Positions 23,115 to 32,645 are shown, counted from the first letter of the stretch. The stretch: DNA of 64,000 nucleotides from Gordoniibacillus chartarius (GCF_042432825.1 NZ_JBHLWN010000077.1:325300-389299), one strand, 5' to 3'. Numbers and translations are program-made. Notes: a model not told the origin generated them from the sequence alone.

Positions 23115-23948
23115 ATGGAGATCCGTTATGCCAACCATCCGAACGAAGTGAAGGGCTTTGACACGACCCGCCTCCGCAGTGAATTCCTGATGGAAAAGCT
23201 GTTTGTTCCTAACGAACTGACCATGGTATATACGCACGTAGACCGCTTTATCGTCGGCGCCGCCGTTCCGGTCGGCCAAACGATCAAGCTGGAAGGCGAC
23301 AAGAAGGAGCTCGGCGCCGACACGTTCTTGGAGCGCCGCGAAATCGGCATTATCAATATCGGCGGCCGCGGTACGGTAACCGTTGACGGCGAAACGTACA
23401 CCATGGAGTCCAAGGACGGCCTGTACATCGGCCTCGGCGCGAAGGATGTTGCGTTCTCGAGCGAAGATGCGGCGAACCCGGCCAAATTTTACTTCAACTC
23501 TTGCCCTGCCCATAAGACATACCCGACGGTCAAGATTGCGATCTCCGAGGCGTCTCCGAACCATCTCGGCTCGATTACGAACTCCAACGAGCGTACGATC
23601 TACCGCTATATCCACACCGGCGGCATTCAAAGCTGCCAGCTCGTAATGGGCATGACGCTGCTGAAGCCGGGCAACATGTGGAATACGATGCCTTGCCATA
23701 CGCATAACCGCCGCTCGGAAATTTACCTGTACTTCGATATGCCGCAAGACGGCGTCGTGTTCCACATGATGGGCGAGCCGACGGAAACCCGCCATCTGGT
23801 CGTCCGCAACGAGCAGGCGATCATCTCCCCGAGCTGGTCGATCCACAGCGGTGTAGGCACAAGCAACTATACATTCATCTGGGGCATGGCCGGCGAGAAT
23901 CAAATCTTCGAAGATATGGACGCCGTTGCAATGACGGAGCTGAAGTAA
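23115..23948 (+). CDS. kduI: 5-dehydro-4-deoxy-D-glucuronate isomerase
   Basis: 277 aa, matching the family length (about 278). The cupin metal site is seen in MPCHTHNRRSEIYLYFD (two His and Glu), with a further His in a later strand (SIHSGVG). Isomerises 5-keto-4-deoxyuronate to 2,5-diketo-3-deoxygluconate after pectin, alginate or heparin-type lyases have released unsaturated uronates. AAGGAGCG precedes the ATG. First of five catabolic/regulatory genes on this strand. Confidence 0.97.
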   Translation: MEIRYANHPNEVKGFDTTRLRSEFLMEKLFVPNELTMVYTHVDRFIVGAAVPVGQTIKLEGDKKELGADTFLERREIGIINIGGRGTVTVDGETYTMESKDGLYIGLGAKDVAFSSEDAANPAKFYFNSCPAHKTYPTVKIAISEASPNHLGSITNSNERTIYRYIHTGGIQSCQLVMGMTLLKPGNMWNTMPCHTHNRRSEIYLYFDMPQDGVVFHMMGEPTETRHLVVRNEQAIISPSWSIHSGVGTSNYTFIWGMAGENQIFEDMDAVAMTELK

Positions 23949-24000
23949 GGAATCGAACGCCCCTGCAGGAACATCTTTCAATGAAACGGATGCGAGAGCG

Positions 24001-24756
24001 GTGAACCAACTACGGCGTTACGAAATCATCATGGAGCTGCTGCTCGAGCGCCGGGAAGTATCCGTTGCCGAGCTTAGCGACAGGCTGCAAGTAACCGGGA
24101 AGACGATCCGCGAAGACCTCGCCAAGCTGGAAGAGCGGGGTCTGCTCGTTCGTGTTCACGGCGGCGCTATGCTGGCCCAAAGCGACCAGCTCGGCATCTT
24201 GAGATCGAACGTATCCGACGGGCTGTACGGCGAGGCCAAAGCCGAAATTGCCGGCATCGTCCAGCGCCATATCGAGCCAGGCGACATCGTTGCGCTCGAC
24301 GGCGGCAGCACGACGCTGGAGATCGCGAGGCGGCTCGACAATATTCCGATAACCGTCGTGACGAACGATCTGTACATTATTAACGAGCTGACGCGCAAAG
24401 ATCAGATTCGGCTCGTCGTTCCCGGCGGCTACCGGGTCCGCAACATGCTGACCGGCCCGGAAGCCGTCCATTTTTTGCAATCGCTCAACATACACAAGGC
24501 GTTTCTGTCCGCTACCGGAATTCATCTCCAGGACGGACTCTCGATCTACACCAGTGATTTTATCGAATTCAAGATGGCCTTGCTGCGTGTATCGCGCGTC
24601 GCATATGCCGTCGCCGATCACCGCAAGTTCGGCCGGACGGCGCTGCGCACGTTCGCCCCGCTTACGGACGTCAAGGCGATCATTACGGACAGCGGACTGT
24701 CCCTGGAAACAGCCGCCCATTACCGTGCAGCCGGAGTCGACGTGATCACGCCGTAA
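24001..24756 (+). CDS. DeoR family transcriptional regulator of the kdu/kdg operon
   Basis: 251 aa from a GTG start at 24001. N-terminal DeoR helix-turn-helix (VAELSDRLQVTGKTIREDL) with the family signature RVHGGA, then a DeoR C-terminal sensor domain with the effector-binding signatures DGGSTTLEIAR and VTNDLYI. It lies between kduI and kduD, so it most likely senses a pathway phosphosugar such as KDPG and represses this operon. It is not the IclR-type KdgR of enterobacteria nor the LacI-type KdgR of B. subtilis, which is noteworthy. Confidence 0.92.
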   Translation: MNQLRRYEIIMELLLERREVSVAELSDRLQVTGKTIREDLAKLEERGLLVRVHGGAMLAQSDQLGILRSNVSDGLYGEAKAEIAGIVQRHIEPGDIVALDGGSTTLEIARRLDNIPITVVTNDLYIINELTRKDQIRLVVPGGYRVRNMLTGPEAVHFLQSLNIHKAFLSATGIHLQDGLSIYTSDFIEFKMALLRVSRVAYAVADHRKFGRTALRTFAPLTDVKAIITDSGLSLETAAHYRAAGVDVITP

Positions 24757-24794
24757 CGGACATCCCCACAATAAATAACAGGAGGCTCCTTTCT

Positions 24795-25547
24795 ATGAGC
24801 TTATTTGACCTTACAGGCAAAACCGCCCTCGTCACCGGCGCATCCGGCGGCATCGGACAAGCGATCGCCATCGGCCTCGCCGAAGCCGGCGCCAACGTCA
24901 TCGGCGTCGCTTCCTCCAACTGCGACGCAACCGTAGCCGCTATTGAAGCGGCCGGCGGCAAAGCGAAGCAAATCAAAGCCGACCTCAGCGACGAAAGCAA
25001 GCTCGAAGCCGTTGCCGCTGAAGCGATCTCCCTCTTCGGCGCCGTCGACATTCTTGTCAACAACGCCGGCACGATCCGCCGTACGCCGGCAGCCGACCAC
25101 GCCCGGGAAGACTGGCATGCCGTCATCGACCTGAACTTGAACAGCGTGTTCTTCCTGAGCCAGCTGATCGGGCGCCATATGATCGAGCGCGGCAGCGGTA
25201 AAATCATCAACATCGCTTCAATGCTCTCCTTCCAGGGCGGCATTAACGTACCGGGCTACACGGCGAGCAAGCACGGCGTAGCAGGCCTGACGAAGGCGTT
25301 CGCCAACGAATGGGCGGGCAAGGGCGTTCAGGTCAACGCAATCGCTCCGGGCTACATTGAAACCAACAATACGGCGCCGATCATCTCCGACGAGAAGCGC
25401 TACAACTCCATTCTGGAGCGCATCCCTGCAGGGCGCTGGGGCGTTACCCAGGATCTGAAGGGTCCTGCCGTATTCCTCGCTTCGAGCGCTTCGGATTACT
25501 TGAGCGGCCACGTGCTTTGCGTGGACGGCGGCTGGATGGCGCGATAA
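24795..25547 (+). CDS. kduD: 2-dehydro-3-deoxy-D-gluconate 5-dehydrogenase (SDR)
   Basis: 250 aa classical SDR. TGASGGIGQ cofactor motif at residues 15-23, NNAG, catalytic Ser in NIASM and YTASK (Tyr/Lys). Reduces 2,5-diketo-3-deoxygluconate to 2-keto-3-deoxygluconate (KDG) with NADH. GGAGG lies upstream of the ATG. Sits between the regulator and kdgK, the expected step after KduI. Confidence 0.95.
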   Translation: MSLFDLTGKTALVTGASGGIGQAIAIGLAEAGANVIGVASSNCDATVAAIEAAGGKAKQIKADLSDESKLEAVAAEAISLFGAVDILVNNAGTIRRTPAADHAREDWHAVIDLNLNSVFFLSQLIGRHMIERGSGKIINIASMLSFQGGINVPGYTASKHGVAGLTKAFANEWAGKGVQVNAIAPGYIETNNTAPIISDEKRYNSILERIPAGRWGVTQDLKGPAVFLASSASDYLSGHVLCVDGGWMAR

Positions 25548-25551
25548 GACG

Positions 25552-26532
25552 ATGAGTCAAGCACAGTCCTCCCTATCCACGGCCAAACCGTTCGACGTCA
25601 TCACCTTCGGAGAGACGATGGCCTTGATGTATCCCGAAGGAAGCCGCGGGCTCGGTACGACCGGCAAGCTGGAGCAATCGTTCGGGGGCGCCGAGAGCAA
25701 CGTCGCGATCGGACTGGCCCGTCTCGGCTCCAAGGTCGGCTGGTTTTCCAAGATCGGCGACGACCCGGTCGGCGCCGGTATCGTCAAGACGATCCGCGGC
25801 GAAGGCGTCGACGTCTCGCGGGTGCGCACGACGAGTGCCGCTCCGACCGGACTGATGCTGCGCGAAGCGGTGCGCGGCAAGCTGTCCGTGTATTATTACC
25901 GCGCCGGATCGGCGGCCAGCAAGCTGACGCCGGACGATCTGGATCACGATTACATCGGCCAGACGTCGATCCTGCACCTGACCGGCATTACGCCGGCGCT
26001 AAGCGCTTCGTGCCGGGAAACCGCCATTGCGGCTGTCGCGTCCGCCAAGCGGCAAGGCGTCAAAGTAAGCTTTGACCCGAATCTGCGGCTGAAGCTGTGG
26101 TCGATCGACGAAGCCCGTCCCGTATTGCTGGAGCTGGCCGCGCAAGCGGACTACTTCCTGCCCGGCTATGATGAGCTGAAGCTGCTGTACGAAACCGAAG
26201 ACGAAGCCGTCATTCTCGAGCAGCTGCGCAAGCTGCCCGGCATCTCGATCGTGAAGAGCGTCGGCGAGGAGAATTGGATCGTGAACGGCGGCAGCGTCGT
26301 TAAGCTGCCGTTCGTGAAAGCCGACCGCGTCGTCGACACCGTCGGTGCCGGCGACGGCTTCTGCGCCGGCTTCTTGAGCGGTATCAGCCGCGGCTATACG
26401 CTGGAGCAAGCCGTCCGGCTCGGCGGTCTGACCGGCTCGCTCGTCGTGCAGGCACCGGGCGACTGGGAAGCGCTGCCGACGTGGGCCGATGCCGAGCGTC
26501 TGCTTACCGGCGCGCGGCATATTGAACGGTAA
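25552..26532 (+). CDS. kdgK: 2-dehydro-3-deoxygluconokinase (PfkB family)
   Basis: 326 aa. The N-terminal FGETMALMYP and GGAESNVAIGLARLG are KdgK signatures, and the PfkB C-terminal motif is DTVGAGDGFCAGF. Phosphorylates KDG to 2-keto-3-deoxy-6-phosphogluconate. Starts four bases after the kduD stop without a strong independent ribosome binding site, so translation is probably coupled. Confidence 0.95.
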   Translation: MSQAQSSLSTAKPFDVITFGETMALMYPEGSRGLGTTGKLEQSFGGAESNVAIGLARLGSKVGWFSKIGDDPVGAGIVKTIRGEGVDVSRVRTTSAAPTGLMLREAVRGKLSVYYYRAGSAASKLTPDDLDHDYIGQTSILHLTGITPALSASCRETAIAAVASAKRQGVKVSFDPNLRLKLWSIDEARPVLLELAAQADYFLPGYDELKLLYETEDEAVILEQLRKLPGISIVKSVGEENWIVNGGSVVKLPFVKADRVVDTVGAGDGFCAGFLSGISRGYTLEQAVRLGGLTGSLVVQAPGDWEALPTWADAERLLTGARHIER

Positions 26533-26558
26533 CAACTATCAGGAGGCTTCCGATCCCA

Positions 26559-27224
26559 ATGAAAAAAATCCGACTCATCCAGCAAATCCACGAAGCCGGC
26601 GTCGTCGCCGTGCTTCGCGGCGATTCCCCGGAGGAGGTCGTCCGCATGGCGGACGCCGCTATCGCCGGCGGCATCCGCATTATCGAAATCACGATGACCG
26701 TACCGTTCGCACTGGAGGCGATCTCCGCCCTCGCGAAAAAATATCAGAGCGATCGTCCGGAAGCGGACGATTACGCCGTCATCGGTTCCGGTACGGTGCT
26801 CGATCCGGAAACCGCTCGCGCCACGCTGCTGGCCGGTGCCGAATTCGTCGTCGCTCCCAGCTTCAACCGCGATACGATTCTGCTCTGCAACCGGTACCGC
26901 GCACCGATCATGCCGGGCTGCATGACCATACAAGATATCACTTCGGCGCTGGAGCTCGGCGTCGATGTCGTGAAGCTGTTCCCGGGCAATCTGTTCTCCC
27001 CTTCGATTATCCCGACGATCAAGGGACCGCTGCCGCAGGCGAACCTCATGCCGACAGGCGGCGTTTCACTGGCCAATCTGAAGGAATGGATCGCCGCAGG
27101 CGCCTTTGCCGTCGGCATCGGCTCCGACCTGACCAAGGAAGCCGTCCAGAAGAACGACTTCTCGATCGTTACGGCGAAGGCTCAAGCTTACGTGGAAGCG
27201 TTCCGTCAAGCGAAACAGCGTTAA
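26559..27224 (+). CDS. kdgA: KDPG aldolase (2-dehydro-3-deoxy-6-phosphogluconate aldolase)
   Basis: 221 aa. Catalytic Glu43 in IIEITMT and the Schiff-base Lys139 in VVKLFPG are both present; the phosphate-binding LMPTGGV follows. Cleaves KDPG to pyruvate and glyceraldehyde-3-phosphate, completing the uronate route started by KduI. CAGGAGG is well placed before the ATG. Last gene before a strong terminator. Also usable for KHG. Confidence 0.95.
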   Translation: MKKIRLIQQIHEAGVVAVLRGDSPEEVVRMADAAIAGGIRIIEITMTVPFALEAISALAKKYQSDRPEADDYAVIGSGTVLDPETARATLLAGAEFVVAPSFNRDTILLCNRYRAPIMPGCMTIQDITSALELGVDVVKLFPGNLFSPSIIPTIKGPLPQANLMPTGGVSLANLKEWIAAGAFAVGIGSDLTKEAVQKNDFSIVTAKAQAYVEAFRQAKQR

Positions 27225-27232
27225 TGCCCCTG

Positions 27233-27267
27233 CCCCCGGTTCGGCCTCGAACCGGGGGTTTATTTTT
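27233..27267 (+). terminator. Terminator of the kdu/kdg operon
   Basis: Eleven-pair stem CCCCCGGTTCG / CGAACCGGGGG with a four-base loop, then TTTATTTTT. Confidence 0.92.
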
Positions 27268-27408
27268 ACTCCTTCCTCCCCTTGCGCTTCTCCCGTATCC
27301 AGGTGCAGACAGAGCCCGCGAGCGCTATACCAGCCAGGAAAACCTGCATTTTCCACGGACTATGCAGCATTTCCTGGGATTCCCAGGGCCACCCCATCAT
27401 ATCCCGGT

Positions 27409-28515
27409 TCACCTCCTCGATAGTAAAGCGGAATACCAACGACGAATCAAAGCGACGATGACCAGCAGCGCGGGAGCCACAATGTACAGCGGCACCCAGA
27501 AATACGGCGAAAGAATGTTCATATGTACACCAAAGATGTGCTCCTGAATGCTGTCCGACATCGTCAGCCCCATGAACAACACGGCCGCGGCGAACGGAAT
27601 CGGTAACATTCGTCGGTTCGTCATCAAGAGAAGTCGTTGAATGCCGTACATGGCGGCCAACATATAAATCGCAACCTTGAAAAAAGCCGTGTTAATAAAA
27701 TAAAGGACAGCAATAGCGTCAAGATGCTCAATAAATTCCGCAATCGAGATGAGCCGGATGACCGTATACATCGGATAAATGCTGGCGGCAAACATTCCTT
27801 CGCCAAGAGTCGTAATGCATAACAAATCAACGATAAGAATAAGCAAGCTCGAAGACAGAGTCGCCATTACAACGGTTTTCGAAATTTGACCCTGCTGTTT
27901 CACCATCGGCCAAAACATCGCAAATACGATCGTTTCGCCGAATGTTTGGGTTACCCCCGCAGGCCATACCGAGGTCCATACTTCGCCGAATCCTTGCTCC
28001 ATGATCGGGAACAGATGCTTTAACCGAATGATATCGGAGCCGATGAGAAGAATGACAACGACGACAAAGCTGCCGATGATGATCGGAAACATAATTTCGC
28101 AAAGTCTGCCGAAAGACTCCAGACCGTGATACAACGCATAGGCAATGAAACACATAAATACACCGAGAAAAAAATACGGCGGCGTAGAGGGTAAGATCGT
28201 CGTCGGTATCAAGTCCCTCAAATCGGCAAGCACCCGGCCGCTGACATACAAGAACATGAGCGGGTACAGCCAGGAAATCGGCACTCCGAACCATTTGCCC
28301 AGAACGGCCGGATACCACTCCATCAGCGTTAGCCCCGGCAGCAGCTTCATTAAGGCGAGATATATGCCGATAGCCAGCAGCCCGAGCCCGACAGAAACAA
28401 GCACACCGAGCCAAGCATTCCGGCCTGACTGGGCGGAGAATCCGAATATAATCGTCGTGCCGATCTGAAAATACATGATCATAATAAACAATTGTTTCTT
28501 CGAGATTCGTTCCAT
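27409..28515 (-). CDS. Spore germination permease, GerAB family (second B subunit)
   Basis: 368 aa with about ten TM helices. N-terminal RISKKQLFIMIMYFQIGTTI is the usual GerAB/APC-superfamily opening. The frame is open further upstream, but GAGGGG precedes the ATG at 28515 at proper spacing and homologous proteins start this way. GerAB proteins bind the germinant (amino acid or sugar) in the spore inner membrane. Last gene of the germinant-receptor operon. It is the second B-type subunit there and is divergent from the one at 29959-31065. Confidence 0.92.
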   Translation of the reverse strand: MERISKKQLFIMIMYFQIGTTIIFGFSAQSGRNAWLGVLVSVGLGLLAIGIYLALMKLLPGLTLMEWYPAVLGKWFGVPISWLYPLMFLYVSGRVLADLRDLIPTTILPSTPPYFFLGVFMCFIAYALYHGLESFGRLCEIMFPIIIGSFVVVVILLIGSDIIRLKHLFPIMEQGFGEVWTSVWPAGVTQTFGETIVFAMFWPMVKQQGQISKTVVMATLSSSLLILIVDLLCITTLGEGMFAASIYPMYTVIRLISIAEFIEHLDAIAVLYFINTAFFKVAIYMLAAMYGIQRLLLMTNRRMLPIPFAAAVLFMGLTMSDSIQEHIFGVHMNILSPYFWVPLYIVAPALLVIVALIRRWYSALLSRR

Positions 28516-28538
28516 TCCGTCATCCCCTCTTCCGGATC

Positions 28539-28757
28539 TTACTCGAGGAGCCGTCCAACCGGCCTGAATACGGCTTCGATCCAAGCGGTCGGTCCCGGCA
28601 TCTCCGGAAAAGCCAGCAGCAGCACGGACAGCGTAAAGCCCGAAATAGCCAGCAGCAAGTAGGCGGCCCGCAGCTTCGCTTGGCGAAGGCGGGGCCACTC
28701 CAGCAGCGTCATGAGAACAACCGACGCAGCGATCCCTGCGATATAGCCCCATTTCAC
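28539..28757 (-). CDS. Small two-TM membrane protein, probable germinant-receptor D subunit
   Basis: 72 aa with two hydrophobic helices (about residues 5-20 and 32-50). The GTG start at 28757 overlaps the stop of the GerC-type gene by four bases (GTGA), and GAGGTG precedes it, so it is translationally coupled. Small two-helix D proteins are known partners of some germinant receptors (for example GerKD of B. subtilis). Size, topology and position fit that role, while sequence identity was not tested. Confidence 0.8.
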   Translation of the reverse strand: MKWGYIAGIAASVVLMTLLEWPRLRQAKLRAAYLLLAISGFTLSVLLLAFPEMPGPTAWIEAVFRPVGRLLE

Positions 28758-29962
28758 TGCTTCTTCACCTCATCCTTCGGCCGGTTCCCTCCTGACGTAA
28801 TCATTCCGGGTCTGCGGACGATCGGCCTGATATCCAGCTGCACATCCACTTGCGGAAAAATTTCATTCCAGCGGCCTTTCATCGCCTTCCATTCCCGAGG
28901 AAACTTCCGGTGGAATATTTCGGAAAAATCGAATATATCCGCTTTCAAGTCCTTCTGAGCTTTGTCCAGAGCCAGCTGTACGCGCGATCGAATAGCGTCC
29001 TTGATCTCCTCTTCCAGAGCTTGATTGACATCGGGATTCCCCAAGTCCAGATCGGATGTGTTCTGCAGCACGTTCGCTTCCGCTTCGATCTTGGCCGTCA
29101 CGCTGTAAGCCCCGTCCTTGATTTGAGGAAACAATTCCGTACGGCTGTTCAGCAAATAAAAGGACACCAGCTCGTCGTCGCTGCCCACCTTGGCGGTAAT
29201 TACCGCATTTTTAATTTCATTCCTTAGAATCAACATTCCCCGCGTGATCTTATCGTCAATTTGCCCAACGAACCGGTCCTTCTTTAACACTGCCGTTCCA
29301 AAAATATAAGGTACCTCCCGATTTCCGGGATTCCGATCGGAGCCAAGCGTTTGCACCATCGGCAGGACGGCGGCACCCGATTCGCCGGACAGCATCTGGG
29401 TCAAATCGATGACCGTCACCTGAACGCCCAGCTTCGATTTGGCCATTTCTCTCAGCGCTTCCGAACTCGCGCGTTCCAGCGGCGGCATGAGCTCCAGCAC
29501 ACTCTTGGCACTGCCCTGGCTGACCAATATATCCGCACGCTCGCGGGTTTGCGGAACTCGCAGGATGAAGTCCAAATGGTCGCTTATACCTTCTCTGGCG
29601 AGCTTCTCTCCAAATATGAAAATGTCCGTATGTCCCCAAAAAAGCTTGCGCGGCAGTTCCTCCTGAAGCCGAGACATCGCATCGGCAATCGTGATTCCTT
29701 TCGCAGCGCGAACGAACGTCTGTCCGCCTCCGGACTGCCCTTTGCCGGCGTTGCTCCCCATCCCTTGGGAACCGCCGCTGGTTTTTGGGATAAATACTTG
29801 CACCGAAAGCTCGATGGTCCCATCCTTCTTATCGATTCCCGCCCCGGTAACGAGCGCCAAATCATTCACTTCCGTTCGATCCCAGCATCCGGCAAGAGGC
29901 AGGATGGAAGCAAAGAGACAGATGCATGCGATGCTCCTCCCGGCTGTCGAAGCCAGCTTCAT
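28754..29962 (-). CDS. Ger(x)C family spore germination lipoprotein
   Basis: 402 aa. Signal peptide with lipobox LAGC; lipidated Cys26, followed by the family hallmark WDRTEVNDLALVTG. A Gly/Ser-rich linker at about 63-80 is unusually long. The rest follows the three-domain GerC layout, with ELPRKLFWGH and a C-terminal conserved region. Germinant receptor C subunits are anchored to the outer face of the spore inner membrane and are needed for receptor function. Overlaps the upstream B gene by four bases (ATGA). Confidence 0.95.
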   Translation of the reverse strand: MKLASTAGRSIACICLFASILPLAGCWDRTEVNDLALVTGAGIDKKDGTIELSVQVFIPKTSGGSQGMGSNAGKGQSGGGQTFVRAAKGITIADAMSRLQEELPRKLFWGHTDIFIFGEKLAREGISDHLDFILRVPQTRERADILVSQGSAKSVLELMPPLERASSEALREMAKSKLGVQVTVIDLTQMLSGESGAAVLPMVQTLGSDRNPGNREVPYIFGTAVLKKDRFVGQIDDKITRGMLILRNEIKNAVITAKVGSDDELVSFYLLNSRTELFPQIKDGAYSVTAKIEAEANVLQNTSDLDLGNPDVNQALEEEIKDAIRSRVQLALDKAQKDLKADIFDFSEIFHRKFPREWKAMKGRWNEIFPQVDVQLDIRPIVRRPGMITSGGNRPKDEVKKQ

Positions 29963-31065
29963 TCCGGAACCCCCTTACCGGCTGCGAAATGTTTTCGCAA
30001 AAGAGCGATAGCGAGTAAAAGCAACGGAACGAGCACGAGCATCAGCATTACATAGAAAGGTGCGGCAGTCGCCAGGAAAAGGCTGATTTCGCCGAACGAT
30101 TTCCCGGACCATAGGCTGAACACGACCAGAAGCAGCGCTAACGGCATAACGAGCGGCCGATGGTCGGTCATATCCAGCCACTGGGCGGTGCCCGCCGCAA
30201 GAATGTAATAGAAAAAAGTGATTTTGATAAATAGTCCCGCCACCCAAATGGCCATCACGATGGACTCTACATGCGAAAGAAAATCGGCAAGACTGATGTA
30301 GCGGGCGAGCAGCAATACAGGATACGGCAGCGCACTCGTGATGCCTCCGAACAGCATGAGAGACGAAGCGGCGGTCAGAATGAATATGAACGATACGGAG
30401 ACGACGCTGGCGAGCCCCCACTTCCAAGCATGCTGCCGGTCACTGATGTGCGGAAGCAGAAACGAAACGAGCGTAAATTCGCTGAACCAGGCAGCGGGAA
30501 AGAGAGCGCCTTTCAAGGAAGGCCATAGGCCGTTCTCCAGCATCGGAAGCAGCTTCGTCACTTTCATATCCGGAATCAGCATAGCGACGATGACGATAAA
30601 AAGCAGCCCTACAACGGGAACGATGATTTGGGCGCTTCTGGCGATTGTCTCCAGCCCGCATCTTACGGCATAGGCGCATACGATCATCATGCTGACGATA
30701 ATAACGACAATGGGCGTTTCCGTAAGAAAAGTACTCACCACGAATTCGCCGTATTGCCTGATGATGATGCCGGTAATGTGCAAAAGAAACATCAGAAACA
30801 CGAGCCCCAGCAGCTTGCCTGCGAACTTGCCCAATATGCGTTCATAATATTGAATGGCTGTTTCCGACGGATACAGCCGATTTAACCGGCATGCGATGTA
30901 CACCGACAGCATTCCGATCAAAGAGCCCCAGAGCGGCGACAGCCACATGTCTCTATCCGCATGTCTGGCGATTATCGCGGGTGCGGACAGAAGCGCAGTG
31001 GAAGAAATAGCGGGATGCATAATGACCGCCATTTGCGAAGCGTTGATTTTCATGGAAGGCAGCAC
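29959..31065 (-). CDS. Spore germination permease, GerAB family (first B subunit)
   Basis: 368 aa, about ten TM helices, N-terminal INASQMAVIMHPAIS as in GerAB proteins. The GTG at 31065 is preferred because AAAGGAAGTGA lies just upstream; an ATG at 31053 is the alternative. It follows the A-subunit gene by five bases. It has the same length as the B-type protein at the operon end but differs strongly in sequence, so the two are probably not a recent duplication. Confidence 0.93.
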   Translation of the reverse strand: MLPSMKINASQMAVIMHPAISSTALLSAPAIIARHADRDMWLSPLWGSLIGMLSVYIACRLNRLYPSETAIQYYERILGKFAGKLLGLVFLMFLLHITGIIIRQYGEFVVSTFLTETPIVVIIVSMMIVCAYAVRCGLETIARSAQIIVPVVGLLFIVIVAMLIPDMKVTKLLPMLENGLWPSLKGALFPAAWFSEFTLVSFLLPHISDRQHAWKWGLASVVSVSFIFILTAASSLMLFGGITSALPYPVLLLARYISLADFLSHVESIVMAIWVAGLFIKITFFYYILAAGTAQWLDMTDHRPLVMPLALLLVVFSLWSGKSFGEISLFLATAAPFYVMLMLVLVPLLLLAIALLRKHFAAGKGVPE

Positions 31066-31070
31066 CGTCG

Positions 31071-32645
31071 TTAATCACTTCCTTTGCCCGGTCCCGGCTT
31101 ATTGCCTTGGGATTGCCGATAAGGATCGTACTCGTCCGTCAAATGCGGACGTGTTTTTAACGCCCACCACGGCGCCCTGAGCAGAACGTCCTTCATGTCG
31201 CGCGACTTCATCGGGCCCATAGGCGATAAATAAGGAACGCCGAAGGAACGAATCGAGCTGAGATGGATAATGATGCCGATCAATCCCAGCATAATGCCAA
31301 GCAGTCCGAGCGTACCGGCAAGCAGCATGATCGGAAACCGCAGCATGCGAAGCGCCATGCCGGTCGCATAGCGGGGAATCGTGAAGGATGCGATCCCCGT
31401 CAAGGCGACGACCATCACCATCGGCGACGATACGAGTCCGGCCGACGTGGCGGCTTCTCCGATGACTAAAGCGCCGACGATACTGACCGCGGCGCCTACC
31501 TGTTTGGGAAGCCTGATGCCCGCCTCACGCAAACCTTCAAAAGCGATTTCCATCAACAGCGCTTCCACTAGTGCCGGGAAAGGAATTTCTTCCCTTGACT
31601 TCGCTATGCTCAGCAGCAGCGTCGTAGGGATCATCTCCTGATGAAACGTTAAGATTGCGATATAGATGGACGGCAGCAGCAGGGCGATCAAGAAAAACGT
31701 ATAGCGCAGCCAGCGGATCAAAGTCGAAATTATGTATCTTTCGTAGTAATCCTCCGAAGACTGAAGCATCGAGTACATCGTCGCCGGGGCGATTAATACG
31801 AACGGAGTTCCATCCACCAATATCGCGACACGGCCTTCGAGCAGATTGGCCACAACGACATCCGGTCGTTCCGTGTTGAGAATTTGAGGAAACGGAGAAA
31901 AAGGAGCGTCCTCGATCATTTCCTCGATATATCCGCTTTCCAGCACGCCGTCGATGTCGATGCGCTGCAGACGCGCCTGCGCTTCTTCGATCAGCGTGTC
32001 TGCTGCAATCCCTTCGATATAGGCGAGAATAATTTGCGTCTGGGTGAACCGTCCTATAGACAACGCTTGCATCTTCAGCTTCGGGCTTCGGACTCGTCTG
32101 CGAATCAGGGAGCAGTTGACCGCGATGGATTCCGTAAACCCTTCCCTTGGACCGCGAATAACCGATTCGGCGGCAGGCTCTTCGATCGACCGCTTCTCCC
32201 ACTTGGGAAGACCGATGATGAAGCCGCGCGGTTCACCGTCGATAAGAATTAACGAGGCTCCCCCCGATATTTGCTTAATGACATCGGTAAAGGTCGTAAC
32301 CTCCGACACCTTCGAAACGGCGACTTTCTCCCGAACCAAAGCGCTTATGTCTGCGCATTGCGGCGTATGCGCCTCCATTAGCTTCTCGAGCACATGCCCG
32401 TTAATTTCTGCCGTGTTGGACAAGCCTTCGATATACAAAAGCAGAGCGGCTGTCCCCTGTCCTATCGTAAAATCGTGAAAAACGACGTCGGAGCAATTGG
32501 CATAGATGGTGCGCAGTTCATTTTCGTTCACCGCCAATGCGGATGAGAGCTGATCCTGTTCGATCCGTACATCTTCCTGAATCACGGCGTTCATGGGAAG
32601 CTTTGACATCAATAATTGTTTCAACAGCCGGTCAAAGCCTCTCAT
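31071..32645 (-). CDS. Spore germination protein, GerA family A subunit
   Basis: 524 aa. Soluble N-terminal domains (to about residue 290) with ILIDGEPRGFI and, before the membrane part, VAILVDGTPFVLIAPATM, a family signature. Then about five TM helices with conserved PFPALVEALLMEIAFEGLRE and IGEAATSAG. The C-terminal tail is rich in Pro/Gly. GerA-type A subunits oligomerise in the spore inner membrane and form the ion channel that opens on germinant binding. First gene of the A-B-C-D-B operon. A weak sigma-G-like pair (GGAATA, 18 bases, CACCCTA) overlaps the end of the upstream gene. Confidence 0.96.
   Translation of the reverse strand: MRGFDRLLKQLLMSKLPMNAVIQEDVRIEQDQLSSALAVNENELRTIYANCSDVVFHDFTIGQGTAALLLYIEGLSNTAEINGHVLEKLMEAHTPQCADISALVREKVAVSKVSEVTTFTDVIKQISGGASLILIDGEPRGFIIGLPKWEKRSIEEPAAESVIRGPREGFTESIAVNCSLIRRRVRSPKLKMQALSIGRFTQTQIILAYIEGIAADTLIEEAQARLQRIDIDGVLESGYIEEMIEDAPFSPFPQILNTERPDVVVANLLEGRVAILVDGTPFVLIAPATMYSMLQSSEDYYERYIISTLIRWLRYTFFLIALLLPSIYIAILTFHQEMIPTTLLLSIAKSREEIPFPALVEALLMEIAFEGLREAGIRLPKQVGAAVSIVGALVIGEAATSAGLVSSPMVMVVALTGIASFTIPRYATGMALRMLRFPIMLLAGTLGLLGIMLGLIGIIIHLSSIRSFGVPYLSPMGPMKSRDMKDVLLRAPWWALKTRPHLTDEYDPYRQSQGNKPGPGKGSD

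Noticed and set aside
28516..28752. N-terminal extension of the second GerB protein
   Set aside because: The extra codons overlap the small two-TM gene in another frame and look like an out-of-frame reading; a ribosome binding site supports 28515.
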